Part shown: one piece after another, positions 1-5,471 of the stretch
How the letters are laid out: every line of letters begins with the position of its first letter
Position numbering within the stretch: position 1 is the stretch's first letter
Assembly: GCA_012517645.1 (NCBI GenBank)
Contig: JAAYUR010000481.1
Location: 1 to 5,471 of the forward strand
DNA: 5,471 bases
Origin: Treponema sp.
GTDB lineage: Bacteria > Spirochaetota > Spirochaetia > Treponematales > UBA12059
Reading direction: 5' to 3'
Notes under the pieces: generated by a model
Told to the model about the DNA's origin: nothing
Database searches by the model: none
Seen by the model: only the letters and a program-made list of their open reading frames with translations
Made by a program: the position numbers and the translations under genes

Positions 1-1128
1 CGGCTTGGGCAGGGGGATCCGGTGTTCCCGGTACATCCCCGCCACGATGGTGCTGGTGGATCCGACAACCCGGTTGATGAAGGTGATGGGCGCCTTGGTG
101 GCGAAGGAGCCGATGCGATGGTGGTCGATGACCTCCAGGATCCTGTAGTTCTCCGCCCCCTCCACGGCCTGGCCCAGCTCGTTGTGGTCCACCAGGATCA
201 GTTCCACCTTGGGGTCCCGCAGCAGATCCCCCTCGGTGAACATCCCCGCCACCCGCCCCTCCTCGTCCGTGACGGGAACCGAGCGGCTGGGGCTCTCCGC
301 CAGGGGACCCCGCAGGTTCCGCAGGGGGGAATCCAGGCGGACGGGCTTGAGGCCCTCGTCCCCCATGGTCTCCACGGGGGTGGAGTAGATGACCAGGAGG
401 GCGGTGGAGCTCGTGTCGTAGGGAGAGAGCAGGACGGAGACCCGGTTGCGTTCGGCGATCTCCTTGAGGGACCGGTCCAGGACGGCTCCGTTCGTAACGA
501 TCAGGACCCGGGCTCCGGATTCCAGGACGTAGCGCTGGACGTCCGTCCGGTCCCCCACGATGACGATGCAGTTCTCCCGGGCTTCCCCGTCCAGGTGGCG
601 TTTGAAGGATTCGGTCTCCAGGGCCGCCACCAGGATGCGGGCCTTGAACTCCCTCCCGGGATCGAAGGAGCTGACGACCTGGGCCTTGATGGTGTCTGCC
701 ATACGGCCCACGCTGGTCGGGATCACCGCCTTCTTGCGGGGGTTGATCTTTTTCAGGATGTTGCGGGCGAAGGCGGAGTAGTGGAGGGTGGCTCGGTACC
801 GCCCCTCCCCGTCCACGATGGGCAGGGCGGATCGGCCGTGTTCCTCCATCAGGGCCAGGGCGTCCCAGAGTGGGGTGCCCGCCCGGACCGTGACCGGTTC
901 GTCCCCGAGGTAGTACTCGGCCTTGGGCACCAGGTCCGGCAGGAAGGCCGGAACCTCGACCTTGAAGCGGGAGAGGACGTATTCCGTCTGGGGGTTGACC
1001 ATGCCGGCCCGGGCCGCCACGGCCTCGGCCATGCCGAGCTCCCGCTTGAGGGCGGCGTAGCCCAGGGCGGAGACGATGGAATCGGTGTCCGGATTCTTGT
1101 GGCCGATCACGTAGACGGTGCGCTTCAT
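1..1128 (-). CDS. ppaC: Family II (Mn-dependent) inorganic pyrophosphatase with CBS and DRTGG domains, partial (C-terminus beyond left edge)
   Basis: The enzyme hydrolyses pyrophosphate to two phosphates in the cytoplasm, pulling biosynthetic reactions forward. The 376 visible residues begin with the DHH-phosphoesterase metal motif GHKNPDTDS (H10, D14, D16). A first CBS domain follows at about 71-120, then a DRTGG domain at about 140-250 (DRTDVQRYVLESGARVLIV and PYDTSSTALL), then a second CBS domain at about 253-305. The catalytic fold resumes with VDHNE (313-317) and the signature DHH (335-337, EVIDHHRIG). The C-terminal DHHA2 substrate-binding domain lies outside the window. In characterised relatives the CBS pair is inhibited by AMP/ADP, and the DRTGG-containing type is activated by ATP and diadenosine polyphosphates; the same control here is inferred. 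The ATG at 1128 overlaps the stop of the alpha-galactosidase gene (ATGA), with GGAGG 4 nt upstream, so the two are probably translationally coupled. All key residues visible in this part are intact. Confidence 0.93.
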   Translation of the reverse strand, partial: MKRTVYVIGHKNPDTDSIVSALGYAALKRELGMAEAVAARAGMVNPQTEYVLSRFKVEVPAFLPDLVPKAEYYLGDEPVTVRAGTPLWDALALMEEHGRSALPIVDGEGRYRATLHYSAFARNILKKINPRKKAVIPTSVGRMADTIKAQVVSSFDPGREFKARILVAALETESFKRHLDGEARENCIVIVGDRTDVQRYVLESGARVLIVTNGAVLDRSLKEIAERNRVSVLLSPYDTSSTALLVIYSTPVETMGDEGLKPVRLDSPLRNLRGPLAESPSRSVPVTDEEGRVAGMFTEGDLLRDPKVELILVDHNELGQAVEGAENYRILEVIDHHRIGSFATKAPITFINRVVGSTSTIVAGMYREHRIPLPKP

Positions 1129-3002
1129 GCTCCCTCCAATCCGTCATAGAGGCTGACGGTATGGGGAGGGAAGATGACCCGCCCTCCCACGGACCGGAAC
1201 CGGGCCAGGACCGCCTTGTCCGGGGGCCAGGAGCCCGGGACTTCGGCGGGAAGATCGGAGAGATTCAGGACCGCCGCCGCCCGGCCGTCCCGGCTTCGGG
1301 TGGTGAACACGTCCCGCAGGCCGGGAACGCGTTCGGGACGGAACTCCCGGCCGGAGATCCGCCCGTAGAGTTCCGCGATCCTCTCCGTAAAGGCCCCCTC
1401 GACGGCGGGTTCGAAGTCCGCGGTGTCGTCGGAGAACATCACTTGGGAGGCGAAGAGCCGGGCCGTCAGGGCCACCAGCTCTTTTTCGGCCTCCGAGAGG
1501 CGCATGCGGCGGTTCCTGCAGAAGACCACGTCGGGATCGTTCAGGAAGACCGTCCCGTCCCAGAGGGCCCGGCCGATGGTGTCCTTCATGGAGATCCATG
1601 CGGAAGGCCGCCCGGGGTGCCGCAGGAAACGGGCCTGGCCCCAGTCCCAGTCCTCCCGAGTGTCCGCCCCGATCCGCATCAAGGGCAGGAATTCGAAGGA
1701 AGCTTCGAAGGGCGCGCCGCAGCCCAGGTAGGCCACGGGTGTTCCGTCCCGGCGCCGCCGGACGGAGGTGAGCCGCTTCAGGGCGTTCCGGTAGTGCACG
1801 AAGGCCGCTCCACCGTTCCGCCGTCTTCCCCGGAGCATGCCGGCATACAGGAAATCCAGTTTCAGGTACCGGTAGCCCCAGTCGTTAACGACCCGGTCGA
1901 AGATCCCTTCCAAGTACTCCAGGACTTCCGGTATCGAGAGGTCCAGGCAGTAGAAGTCCTTGCCCCAGGCGGGAATCCATCCCGCGACCGTCGGTGTGCC
2001 GTCCTCGTTCCGGAGGAGCCACTCGGGCCGTTCCCGGAAGAGGGGGGCGAAGCGGGTCACCAGGAAGGGGGCCAGCCAGATCCCCGGTATGAACCCCGCC
2101 TCCTCGATCCGGCCCGCGAGGTCCTTCATGCCCCGGGGGAAGCGTGCCTCGTTCACCCGCCAGTCCCCCACGGTCCGTTCCCAGCCGTCGTCCACCTGGA
2201 AGACCGTGGGTTTCCCGGGCCGGATGTAGAGCCGGTCGATCAGGTTGCCGTTTCCGGCCAGGTTCCGCAAATCCGTGAGGATCAGGCCCTCGTCGATGTC
2301 CGAGTAGTGGTTGTACCAGGATTCGTAGCCCCCGGGCACCAACGGCTCCCCCGGGGTTCCCAGGAAAGAAAGGCGGGAGAATTGGTCGTAGGGCGCGTAG
2401 GCTTCCCGCAGGGCGTCCTTCAGGGCGAACCAGCCCCGGGCCCGGACGACCAGGATCCGGGCGGCGGGATCCCCGGCTTCGAAGCGGTGCCCCTCGGCGT
2501 AGGCCAGGACTGAGATCGTGCCGTTCCGCCTCCGGAAGAGGAAGGAGACCGGGGGTCCGCCCTGCGGCAGGGAAGCCAGGGCAAGGTAATCATCTCCGAT
2601 GCGCAGGTATCCCAGGAAACTCGCCAGGACCTCCCCGCGCCGGGGCACGAGGCCCGGGTGGTCCGTGAAGATGTTGAGGTTTCGGACAAAGCGGGCCCGT
2701 TCCATCCGCTCTCCCGGGGCGAGTTCCCAGCCCGGGGACCAGGATTGCCAGCCGTTGCCCAGGATGAAGGCCCTGGAGAGGTCGAAGGGTGCCTCGCCGG
2801 GAGTGCCGCCGTCGTCCGCAGGCCGGGTCGATCCCGGTCCCGCCAGAAGCCGGACCAGGTCGGCCGGACCAAGCTCGTCCAGAAGGGTCATCCCGGGCTC
2901 CGGGACCGGAGATCCCTCCCGGGCCCGGTACTCGAGCATTGCGGAAGGGACGCCCGCGAGCGGCGCGGACCGGACGTTTCTCTCGAATCGCTTGGAGTTC
3001 AT
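1125..3002 (-). CDS. GH36 family alpha-galactosidase (melibiase-type), 625 aa
   Basis: A retaining alpha-galactosidase that removes terminal alpha-galactose from oligosaccharides such as melibiose or raffinose. There is no signal peptide or membrane segment, so it should act in the cytoplasm on imported sugar. An N-terminal beta-rich domain (about 1-225, with GNGWQSWSPGW at 82-92) precedes a TIM barrel with VDDGW (270-274), YLKLDF (379-384) holding the predicted nucleophile D383, the CGAP loop (428-431), and RIGADT (443-448) holding the predicted acid/base D447. FLNDPDVVFCR (486-496) is also typical. A small C-terminal beta domain closes the protein. At 625 aa it lies between the compact Thermotoga maritima GalA (about 550) and the usual 700-plus enzymes. 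I chose ATG 3002 because GAGGA stands 5 nt upstream; the longer frame from TTG 3065 starts inside the predicted promoter. It overlaps the pyrophosphatase gene by 4 nt. The family call is firm; the preferred substrate is not visible. Confidence 0.95.
   Translation of the reverse strand: MNSKRFERNVRSAPLAGVPSAMLEYRAREGSPVPEPGMTLLDELGPADLVRLLAGPGSTRPADDGGTPGEAPFDLSRAFILGNGWQSWSPGWELAPGERMERARFVRNLNIFTDHPGLVPRRGEVLASFLGYLRIGDDYLALASLPQGGPPVSFLFRRRNGTISVLAYAEGHRFEAGDPAARILVVRARGWFALKDALREAYAPYDQFSRLSFLGTPGEPLVPGGYESWYNHYSDIDEGLILTDLRNLAGNGNLIDRLYIRPGKPTVFQVDDGWERTVGDWRVNEARFPRGMKDLAGRIEEAGFIPGIWLAPFLVTRFAPLFRERPEWLLRNEDGTPTVAGWIPAWGKDFYCLDLSIPEVLEYLEGIFDRVVNDWGYRYLKLDFLYAGMLRGRRRNGGAAFVHYRNALKRLTSVRRRRDGTPVAYLGCGAPFEASFEFLPLMRIGADTREDWDWGQARFLRHPGRPSAWISMKDTIGRALWDGTVFLNDPDVVFCRNRRMRLSEAEKELVALTARLFASQVMFSDDTADFEPAVEGAFTERIAELYGRISGREFRPERVPGLRDVFTTRSRDGRAAAVLNLSDLPAEVPGSWPPDKAVLARFRSVGGRVIFPPHTVSLYDGLEGA
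1132..1137 (-). promoter_or_regulatory. Ribosome binding site of the pyrophosphatase gene, inside the end of the alpha-galactosidase gene
   Basis: GGAGGG on the minus strand lies 4 nt before the ATG at 1128 and is formed by the Leu-Glu-Gly codons that end the upstream gene. Together with the ATGA overlap it supports reinitiation or coupled translation of the pair. Confidence 0.7.
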
Positions 3003-3006
3003 GGGG

Positions 3007-3012
3007 TTCCTC
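3007..3012 (-). promoter_or_regulatory. Ribosome binding site fixing the alpha-galactosidase start
   Basis: GAGGAA on the minus strand, with GAGGA 5 nt before ATG 3002. The alternative in-frame TTG at 3065 lies within the predicted -35 region, upstream of the likely transcription start, so this site decides the start. Confidence 0.75.
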
Positions 3013-3034
3013 GCTTGTCCTGGGACGGTTCGGC

Positions 3035-3064
3035 ATTGTACTATCCCCCGGTCCCGGATGTCCA
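3035..3064 (-). promoter_or_regulatory. Sigma70-like promoter for the alpha-galactosidase/pyrophosphatase operon
   Basis: On the minus strand a -35 TGGACA (3064-3059, 5 of 6 to consensus) and a -10 TACAAT (3040-3035, 5 of 6) are separated by 18 bp. Transcription would begin near 3028, giving a leader of about 26 nt that contains the Shine-Dalgarno sequence. It is the only good promoter-like pair I found in the divergent intergenic region, and its A/T-rich -10 stands out in very GC-rich surroundings. The -35 box sits in the centre of an 11-5-11 inverted repeat, which suggests regulated expression. Confidence 0.6.
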
Positions 3065-3075
3065 ATCCGGGACCG
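3049..3075. promoter_or_regulatory. Candidate operator: perfect 11-bp inverted repeat with 5-bp spacer over the -35 box
   Basis: The left arm CGGTCCCGGAT (3049-3059) and right arm ATCCGGGACCG (3065-3075) are exact reverse complements around GTCCA. The dyad covers the -35 hexamer and part of the promoter spacer of the alpha-galactosidase gene, a usual place for a repressor dimer to block RNA polymerase. The binding protein is not encoded in the window and cannot be named. In a rightward transcript reaching this far the same bases could form a strong RNA hairpin ahead of pth, so a role at the RNA level is an alternative. Confidence 0.55.
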
Positions 3076-3103
3076 CGCCCCGCCCGCCGGCGGCCCGCCG
3101 CGA

Positions 3104-3126
3104 CCGCCGGAACCAGGTTTCCGCGG
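3104..3126 (+). other. Possible small hairpin just upstream of the pth ribosome binding site
   Basis: CCGCCGGAA (3104-3112) can pair with TTCCGCGG (3119-3126) as an 8-bp stem with one bulged C and a 6-nt loop. It ends directly before the purine-rich Shine-Dalgarno stretch. In such GC-rich DNA this may be chance; no function can be assigned. Confidence 0.2.
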
Positions 3127-3127
3127 G

Positions 3128-3134
3128 GGAGGAG
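3128..3134 (+). promoter_or_regulatory. Ribosome binding site fixing the pth start
   Basis: GGAGGAG lies 8 nt before the ATG at 3143. The open frame extends far upstream (to 2789), but only through antisense of the alpha-galactosidase gene and the intergenic region, with no homology to Pth. This strong site and the position of the LGN motif settle the start at 3143. Confidence 0.85.
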
Positions 3135-3142
3135 CTTACCGG

Positions 3143-3715
3143 ATGGTCCGACTCTGCGCCTTCCTAGGCAACCATGGACGGCAGTACAGGAACAATCGCC
3201 ATAACGTGGCCTGGCAGGTCCTTGAGCGCCTTCCGGTCTACCCCTCCCTCCGCTGGGAACGGGGATTCAAAGGGCGCTGGGCCTCCTCGGACTCCCCCGA
3301 AGGCCGGGTCTTTTTCCTGACTCCGGAAACCTTCATGAACCGTTCCGGGGACAGCGTCGCGGAATTCATGCGCTTTCACCGCATCGAACCCGGGGAGCTC
3401 CTGGTGGTCCACGACGAACTGGAGCTGCCGCTGGGCACCGTGGGTCTGAAGCGCGCCGGAGGCCTTGGGGGGCATAACGGCCTGCGGTCCATACGAGATC
3501 GCCTTTCCACGGCGGAATACCTGCGTTTCCGCATCGGGATCGGCCGGCCCGACCATGACGATATCGCCGAGTACGTGCTTTCCGATTTCACGAAGCCCGA
3601 GCGGGAGATCCTGGAAAGCGCCGTCTTCCCCGCCTCGGTCCGGATCCTGGAGAGGGTGCTCTCCGAAGGGTTCGACGCCGTGGAGGAGGAGTGCCGGAAA
3701 GTGAAGACTCAGTAG
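3143..3715 (+). CDS. pth: Peptidyl-tRNA hydrolase, 190 aa
   Basis: Cleaves the ester bond of peptidyl-tRNAs that have dropped off ribosomes, releasing tRNA for reuse; a soluble and usually essential enzyme. The length matches the family. Visible family residues, by correspondence to the E. coli enzyme, are N10 in LGN, catalytic H20 in RHN, N66 in TFMN, D91 in VVHDELELPLG, and H111 and N112 in GGHNGLRSI. The tail motif YVLSDFTKPER (144-154) is also typical. Two normally conserved places differ: LGNHG stands where most members have LGNPG, and NNRHN replaces the common TRHN, but the catalytic residues are intact. A strong Shine-Dalgarno sits 8 nt upstream. The gene diverges from the alpha-galactosidase gene, and its TAG overlaps the end of the convergent era gene by 7 bp. 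No convincing promoter of its own is visible. Confidence 0.96.
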   Translation: MVRLCAFLGNHGRQYRNNRHNVAWQVLERLPVYPSLRWERGFKGRWASSDSPEGRVFFLTPETFMNRSGDSVAEFMRFHRIEPGELLVVHDELELPLGTVGLKRAGGLGGHNGLRSIRDRLSTAEYLRFRIGIGRPDHDDIAEYVLSDFTKPEREILESAVFPASVRILERVLSEGFDAVEEECRKVKTQ

Positions 3716-4587
3716 TAGAGCTTCCGGATGAGCCTCTCGTCCTTCTTCCAGTCCGGCTGGACCCGGACCCGCAGGGAGAGGACCACCGGGTAGGGAAAGA
3801 TGTCCGCCAGGTCCCGCTCCGCCTCTTCCCGGATGCGGCGGATGGTCGCCCCCTTGGACCCGATCAGGATGCCCTTCTGGCTTTCCCGCTCCACCACCAG
3901 GTCCGCTTCGTAGACCAGGGCCCCGTCTTCCCGGCGGCCCGAGTCCCGGTAGTCCACGTACACCGCGTGGGGAAGTTCCTCCCGGGTATGGATTAGGATC
4001 TTTTCCCGGACGACTTCCGCGATCCGGAACACCGGCTCCTGGTCCGTGTAGTACTCCTCGGGGTACCAGGCGGGACCTTCGGGAGCCCGCTCGTACAGAC
4101 GGGATAGGAGTTCCTGAGTGCCCGCTCCGGTCAGGGCGGAGATTTCCCGGGCTTCCATCCCGGGCAGGGTCTCCGCCAGGAAGGCACGGGCTCGTCCGGG
4201 GTCGGAGCCCTCCGCGTCCGTCTTGTTCACCGCGGCCACGGTCTTGGCCGCGTAGGGCGCCAGTAGGGCCGTTATGGCCTGCTCTTCCCGGCCGGGAGCC
4301 CGGGTGGCATCCAGGACGTAGAGGACCAGGTCGGCCTCGCCCAGGGCTTCCCGGGCCAGGTCCCGGAGGCGCTGGTTCAGGCGCTGGCCCGAGTCGTGGA
4401 TCCCCGGGGTGTCCAGGAAAACCAGCTGTCCCTCGGGCCGATGGACGATACCCCGGATGGTGTTCTTGGTGGTCTGGGGAACCGGGGAGACGATGGATAC
4501 CTTCTGACCGCACAGGCGGTTCATCAGGGTGGATTTTCCGCTGGACGGGCGGCCGACGACGGCCACGAACGCGCTCTTGGCTTGCAT
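3709..4587 (-). CDS. era: GTPase Era, 292 aa
   Basis: A GTP-binding protein that assists maturation of the 30S subunit through the 3' end of 16S rRNA. The N-terminal G domain shows G1 GRPSSGKS (12-19), G2 TT (39-40, in QTTKNTIRGI), G3 DTPG (59-62), G4 NKTD (121-124) and G5 SAL (150-152). The C-terminal KH domain includes TREELPHAVYV (201-211) and the GxxG loop GSKG (243-246, in ILIGSKGATIRRI), and the protein ends KKDERLIRKLYY. The length is normal for Era. The G1 loop carries Ser-Ser where most Era proteins have Asn-Val, but the invariant GKS is kept. The ATG at 4587 has AAGGAG 4 nt upstream, a rather short spacing. It follows the shikimate dehydrogenase gene by 59 nt in the same direction, so co-transcription is possible. 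Its TGA overlaps the end of pth on the opposite strand. Confidence 0.97.
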   Translation of the reverse strand: MQAKSAFVAVVGRPSSGKSTLMNRLCGQKVSIVSPVPQTTKNTIRGIVHRPEGQLVFLDTPGIHDSGQRLNQRLRDLAREALGEADLVLYVLDATRAPGREEQAITALLAPYAAKTVAAVNKTDAEGSDPGRARAFLAETLPGMEAREISALTGAGTQELLSRLYERAPEGPAWYPEEYYTDQEPVFRIAEVVREKILIHTREELPHAVYVDYRDSGRREDGALVYEADLVVERESQKGILIGSKGATIRRIREEAERDLADIFPYPVVLSLRVRVQPDWKKDERLIRKLYY

Positions 4588-4610
4588 AGGTCTCCTTGGA
4601 AAGAGTCAAC

Positions 4611-4645
4611 GGGACGCCGACACGGTTTGGTTTCGCCGGCGCCCC
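4611..4645 (-). terminator. GC-rich imperfect hairpin between the shikimate dehydrogenase gene and era
   Basis: In the minus-strand transcript GGGGCGCCGGC (4645-4635) can pair with GUCGGCGUCCC (4621-4611), an 11-bp stem with two G-U pairs and a 13-nt loop. It begins just after the TAG of the upstream gene. The bases after it contain a short pyrimidine stretch but no clear U-run, so it is a poor intrinsic terminator. It may weaken read-through into era or protect the 3' end of the upstream message. Confidence 0.3.
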
Positions 4646-4646
4646 C

Positions 4647-5471
4647 CTAGACGACTTCCCCGAAGGGAAGGCCGGGGTATTTCTTGCCCGTGAACAACTC
4701 GAACTGGATCTCTCCCTGGGCACGGAGCATCCCCAGGCCGTTGGCTACGGGGCAGCCCGCCAGCCGCGCCCTGCGCATGACCGGTGTCTCCTTGGGGTTA
4801 TAGATGATGTCCATCAAGGCTTCCGATCCCGAGAATTCGTACCACTCCAGGGGATCCCCCGGCGGGCCTCCCTCCATCCCCACCGAGGTGGTCTGGATGA
4901 TCAGGTCGTTGTACCGTCCCAACAGCTCCACCGCCCGCTCGTTCATCCCCGCCCAATCGAAGCCGTGGCGCTCCGCGAGCTGCTTCGCCTTGTTCATGCC
5001 CCGGTTCACCACGCAGGCGGAGGCGCCCAGTTTCTGCAGGGCATAGGCGACGGCCCGGGCGGAACCTCCGGCCCCGATGATGGCCGCCCGGATCCCCTTG
5101 AGGTTCGGGCGTTTCAGGAAATCCAAAACGCTGCGCTCGAACCCCGCGGCGTCGGTGTTCGTCCCGTACCAGCCCGAGGGGGTCCGCACCACGGTGTTGC
5201 AGGCGCCGATTGCGGAAACCTCCGGGGTCCGTTCCGTCAGGAAGGGAAGGATCTTTTCCTTGAACGGAACGGTGACGGAAAAGCCCCGTACCCCCAGCTG
5301 GTCCGCCAGGGCCAGGAACTGTTCCAGGGAATCCGAGGGGAAGGGCAGGTAGACCGCGGGCAGGCCCAGCTCGACGTACCCGGCATTGTGCAGGGCGGGG
5401 GAGAGGGAACCCAGGACGGAGGGGCCGCCCAGGATTCCGTAGATCGAGTAGTCCTTACGGATCTTCCTCCA
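4647..5471 (-). CDS. Shikimate dehydrogenase, probably the AroE half of a 3-dehydroquinate dehydratase/shikimate dehydrogenase fusion; N-terminus beyond right edge
   Basis: Reduces 3-dehydroshikimate to shikimate with NADPH in aromatic amino acid and chorismate synthesis. The 274 visible residues (numbered from the edge) cover essentially a whole AroE domain: YGILGGP (11-17), GSLSP (21-25) with the shikimate-binding serines, SVTVPFK (65-71) with catalytic K71, NT (92-93), GTNTDAAG (103-110) with catalytic D107, the dinucleotide loop GAGGSARA (133-140), NR (156-157) that normally reads the NADP phosphate, TSVGM (195-199), and the AroE tail with NGLGMLRAQ (244-252). The frame stays open to the edge without a start codon. 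The opening WRKIRKDY resembles the linker that joins AroD to AroE in fusion proteins, so aroDE is likely but unproven, since the dehydratase half is outside. The HS of the usual PxxHSxSP motif is replaced by a one-residue-longer loop. era follows 59 nt downstream. Confidence 0.9.
   Translation of the reverse strand, partial: WRKIRKDYSIYGILGGPSVLGSLSPALHNAGYVELGLPAVYLPFPSDSLEQFLALADQLGVRGFSVTVPFKEKILPFLTERTPEVSAIGACNTVVRTPSGWYGTNTDAAGFERSVLDFLKRPNLKGIRAAIIGAGGSARAVAYALQKLGASACVVNRGMNKAKQLAERHGFDWAGMNERAVELLGRYNDLIIQTTSVGMEGGPPGDPLEWYEFSGSEALMDIIYNPKETPVMRRARLAGCPVANGLGMLRAQGEIQFELFTGKKYPGLPFGEVV

Noticed and set aside
22..1149. 375-codon open frame on the plus strand opposite the pyrophosphatase gene
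   Set aside because: The translation resembles no family I know and is rich in Gly, Asp, Val and Pro, as expected from the antisense of a GC-rich gene; the minus-strand frame carries the full pyrophosphatase motifs.
1161..2513. 450-codon open frame on the plus strand opposite the alpha-galactosidase gene
   Set aside because: Low-complexity antisense composition without recognisable motifs, while the opposite strand holds intact GH36 catalytic motifs over the whole length.
3015..3044. Rightward promoter for pth (TTGTCC, 18 bp, TACTAT)
   Set aside because: Each box matches consensus at only 4 of 6 positions and the -10 partly overlaps the better leftward -10; too weak to annotate.
3003..3065. 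21-residue N-terminal extension of the alpha-galactosidase from TTG 3065
   Set aside because: The codon lies in the predicted -35 region and has no good ribosome binding site, whereas ATG 3002 has GAGGA at a good distance.
2789..3142. N-terminal extension of the pth frame
   Set aside because: It reads through the start of the divergent gene and the promoter region; the Shine-Dalgarno at 3128-3134 and the LGN motif fix the start at 3143.
4581..4608. TTGACT and TATGCA as a promoter just before era
   Set aside because: The spacing is only 15 bp and the -10 would fall on the era start codon, so the transcript would lack the start.
3164..4723. 519-codon minus-strand open frame spanning pth antisense and era
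   Set aside because: It is out of frame with era, covers pth in antisense, and is dominated by Pro, Gly and Arg; a shadow of GC-rich coding.
4647..5192. Shikimate dehydrogenase as a complete 181-residue protein starting at GTG 5192
   Set aside because: The same frame continues upstream with the shikimate-binding serines and catalytic lysine, so the short version would lack the substrate domain.

Overview
This is a gene-dense stretch of G+C-rich bacterial chromosome with five protein genes, almost no spare DNA, and no RNA gene, mobile element or CRISPR array that I can see. From left to right it holds: the first 376 codons of a CBS/DRTGG-containing family II inorganic pyrophosphatase (minus strand, cut by the left edge); a complete GH36 alpha-galactosidase (minus); a complete peptidyl-tRNA hydrolase Pth (plus); a complete GTPase Era (minus); and the C-terminal 274 residues of a shikimate dehydrogenase, probably the AroE half of an AroD-AroE fusion (minus, cut by the right edge).

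The organism cannot be named from this window. The strong Shine-Dalgarno sequences, the sigma70-like promoter and the housekeeping genes show it is a bacterium. The Era P-loop (GRPSSGKS), the probable aroDE fusion, the CBS/DRTGG pyrophosphatase and the Thermotoga-like GH36 enzyme together make me lean towards a high-G+C spirochaete. This is an inference from remembered family features, not a demonstrated assignment.

Layout: aroDE and era run leftwards with a 59-bp gap that holds a GC-rich imperfect hairpin. pth runs rightwards into era, and the two genes overlap tail to tail by 7 bp. pth and the alpha-galactosidase gene diverge from a 140-bp intergenic region. That region carries the best regulatory signal of the window: a sigma70-like promoter for the alpha-galactosidase gene with a perfect 11-5-11 inverted repeat lying over its -35 box. 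The alpha-galactosidase and pyrophosphatase genes overlap by ATGA and are almost certainly co-transcribed and translationally coupled.

Functionally, the galactosidase would release galactose from alpha-galactosides in the cytoplasm. The pyrophosphatase removes PPi under adenine-nucleotide control. Pth recycles peptidyl-tRNA, Era acts in 30S assembly, and AroE/AroDE acts in the shikimate pathway. I found no clearly novel multi-gene system. The items worth a second look are the operator-like palindrome, the sugar-hydrolase/pyrophosphatase coupling, the overlapping convergent stops, and family-motif deviations in Pth, Era and AroE.
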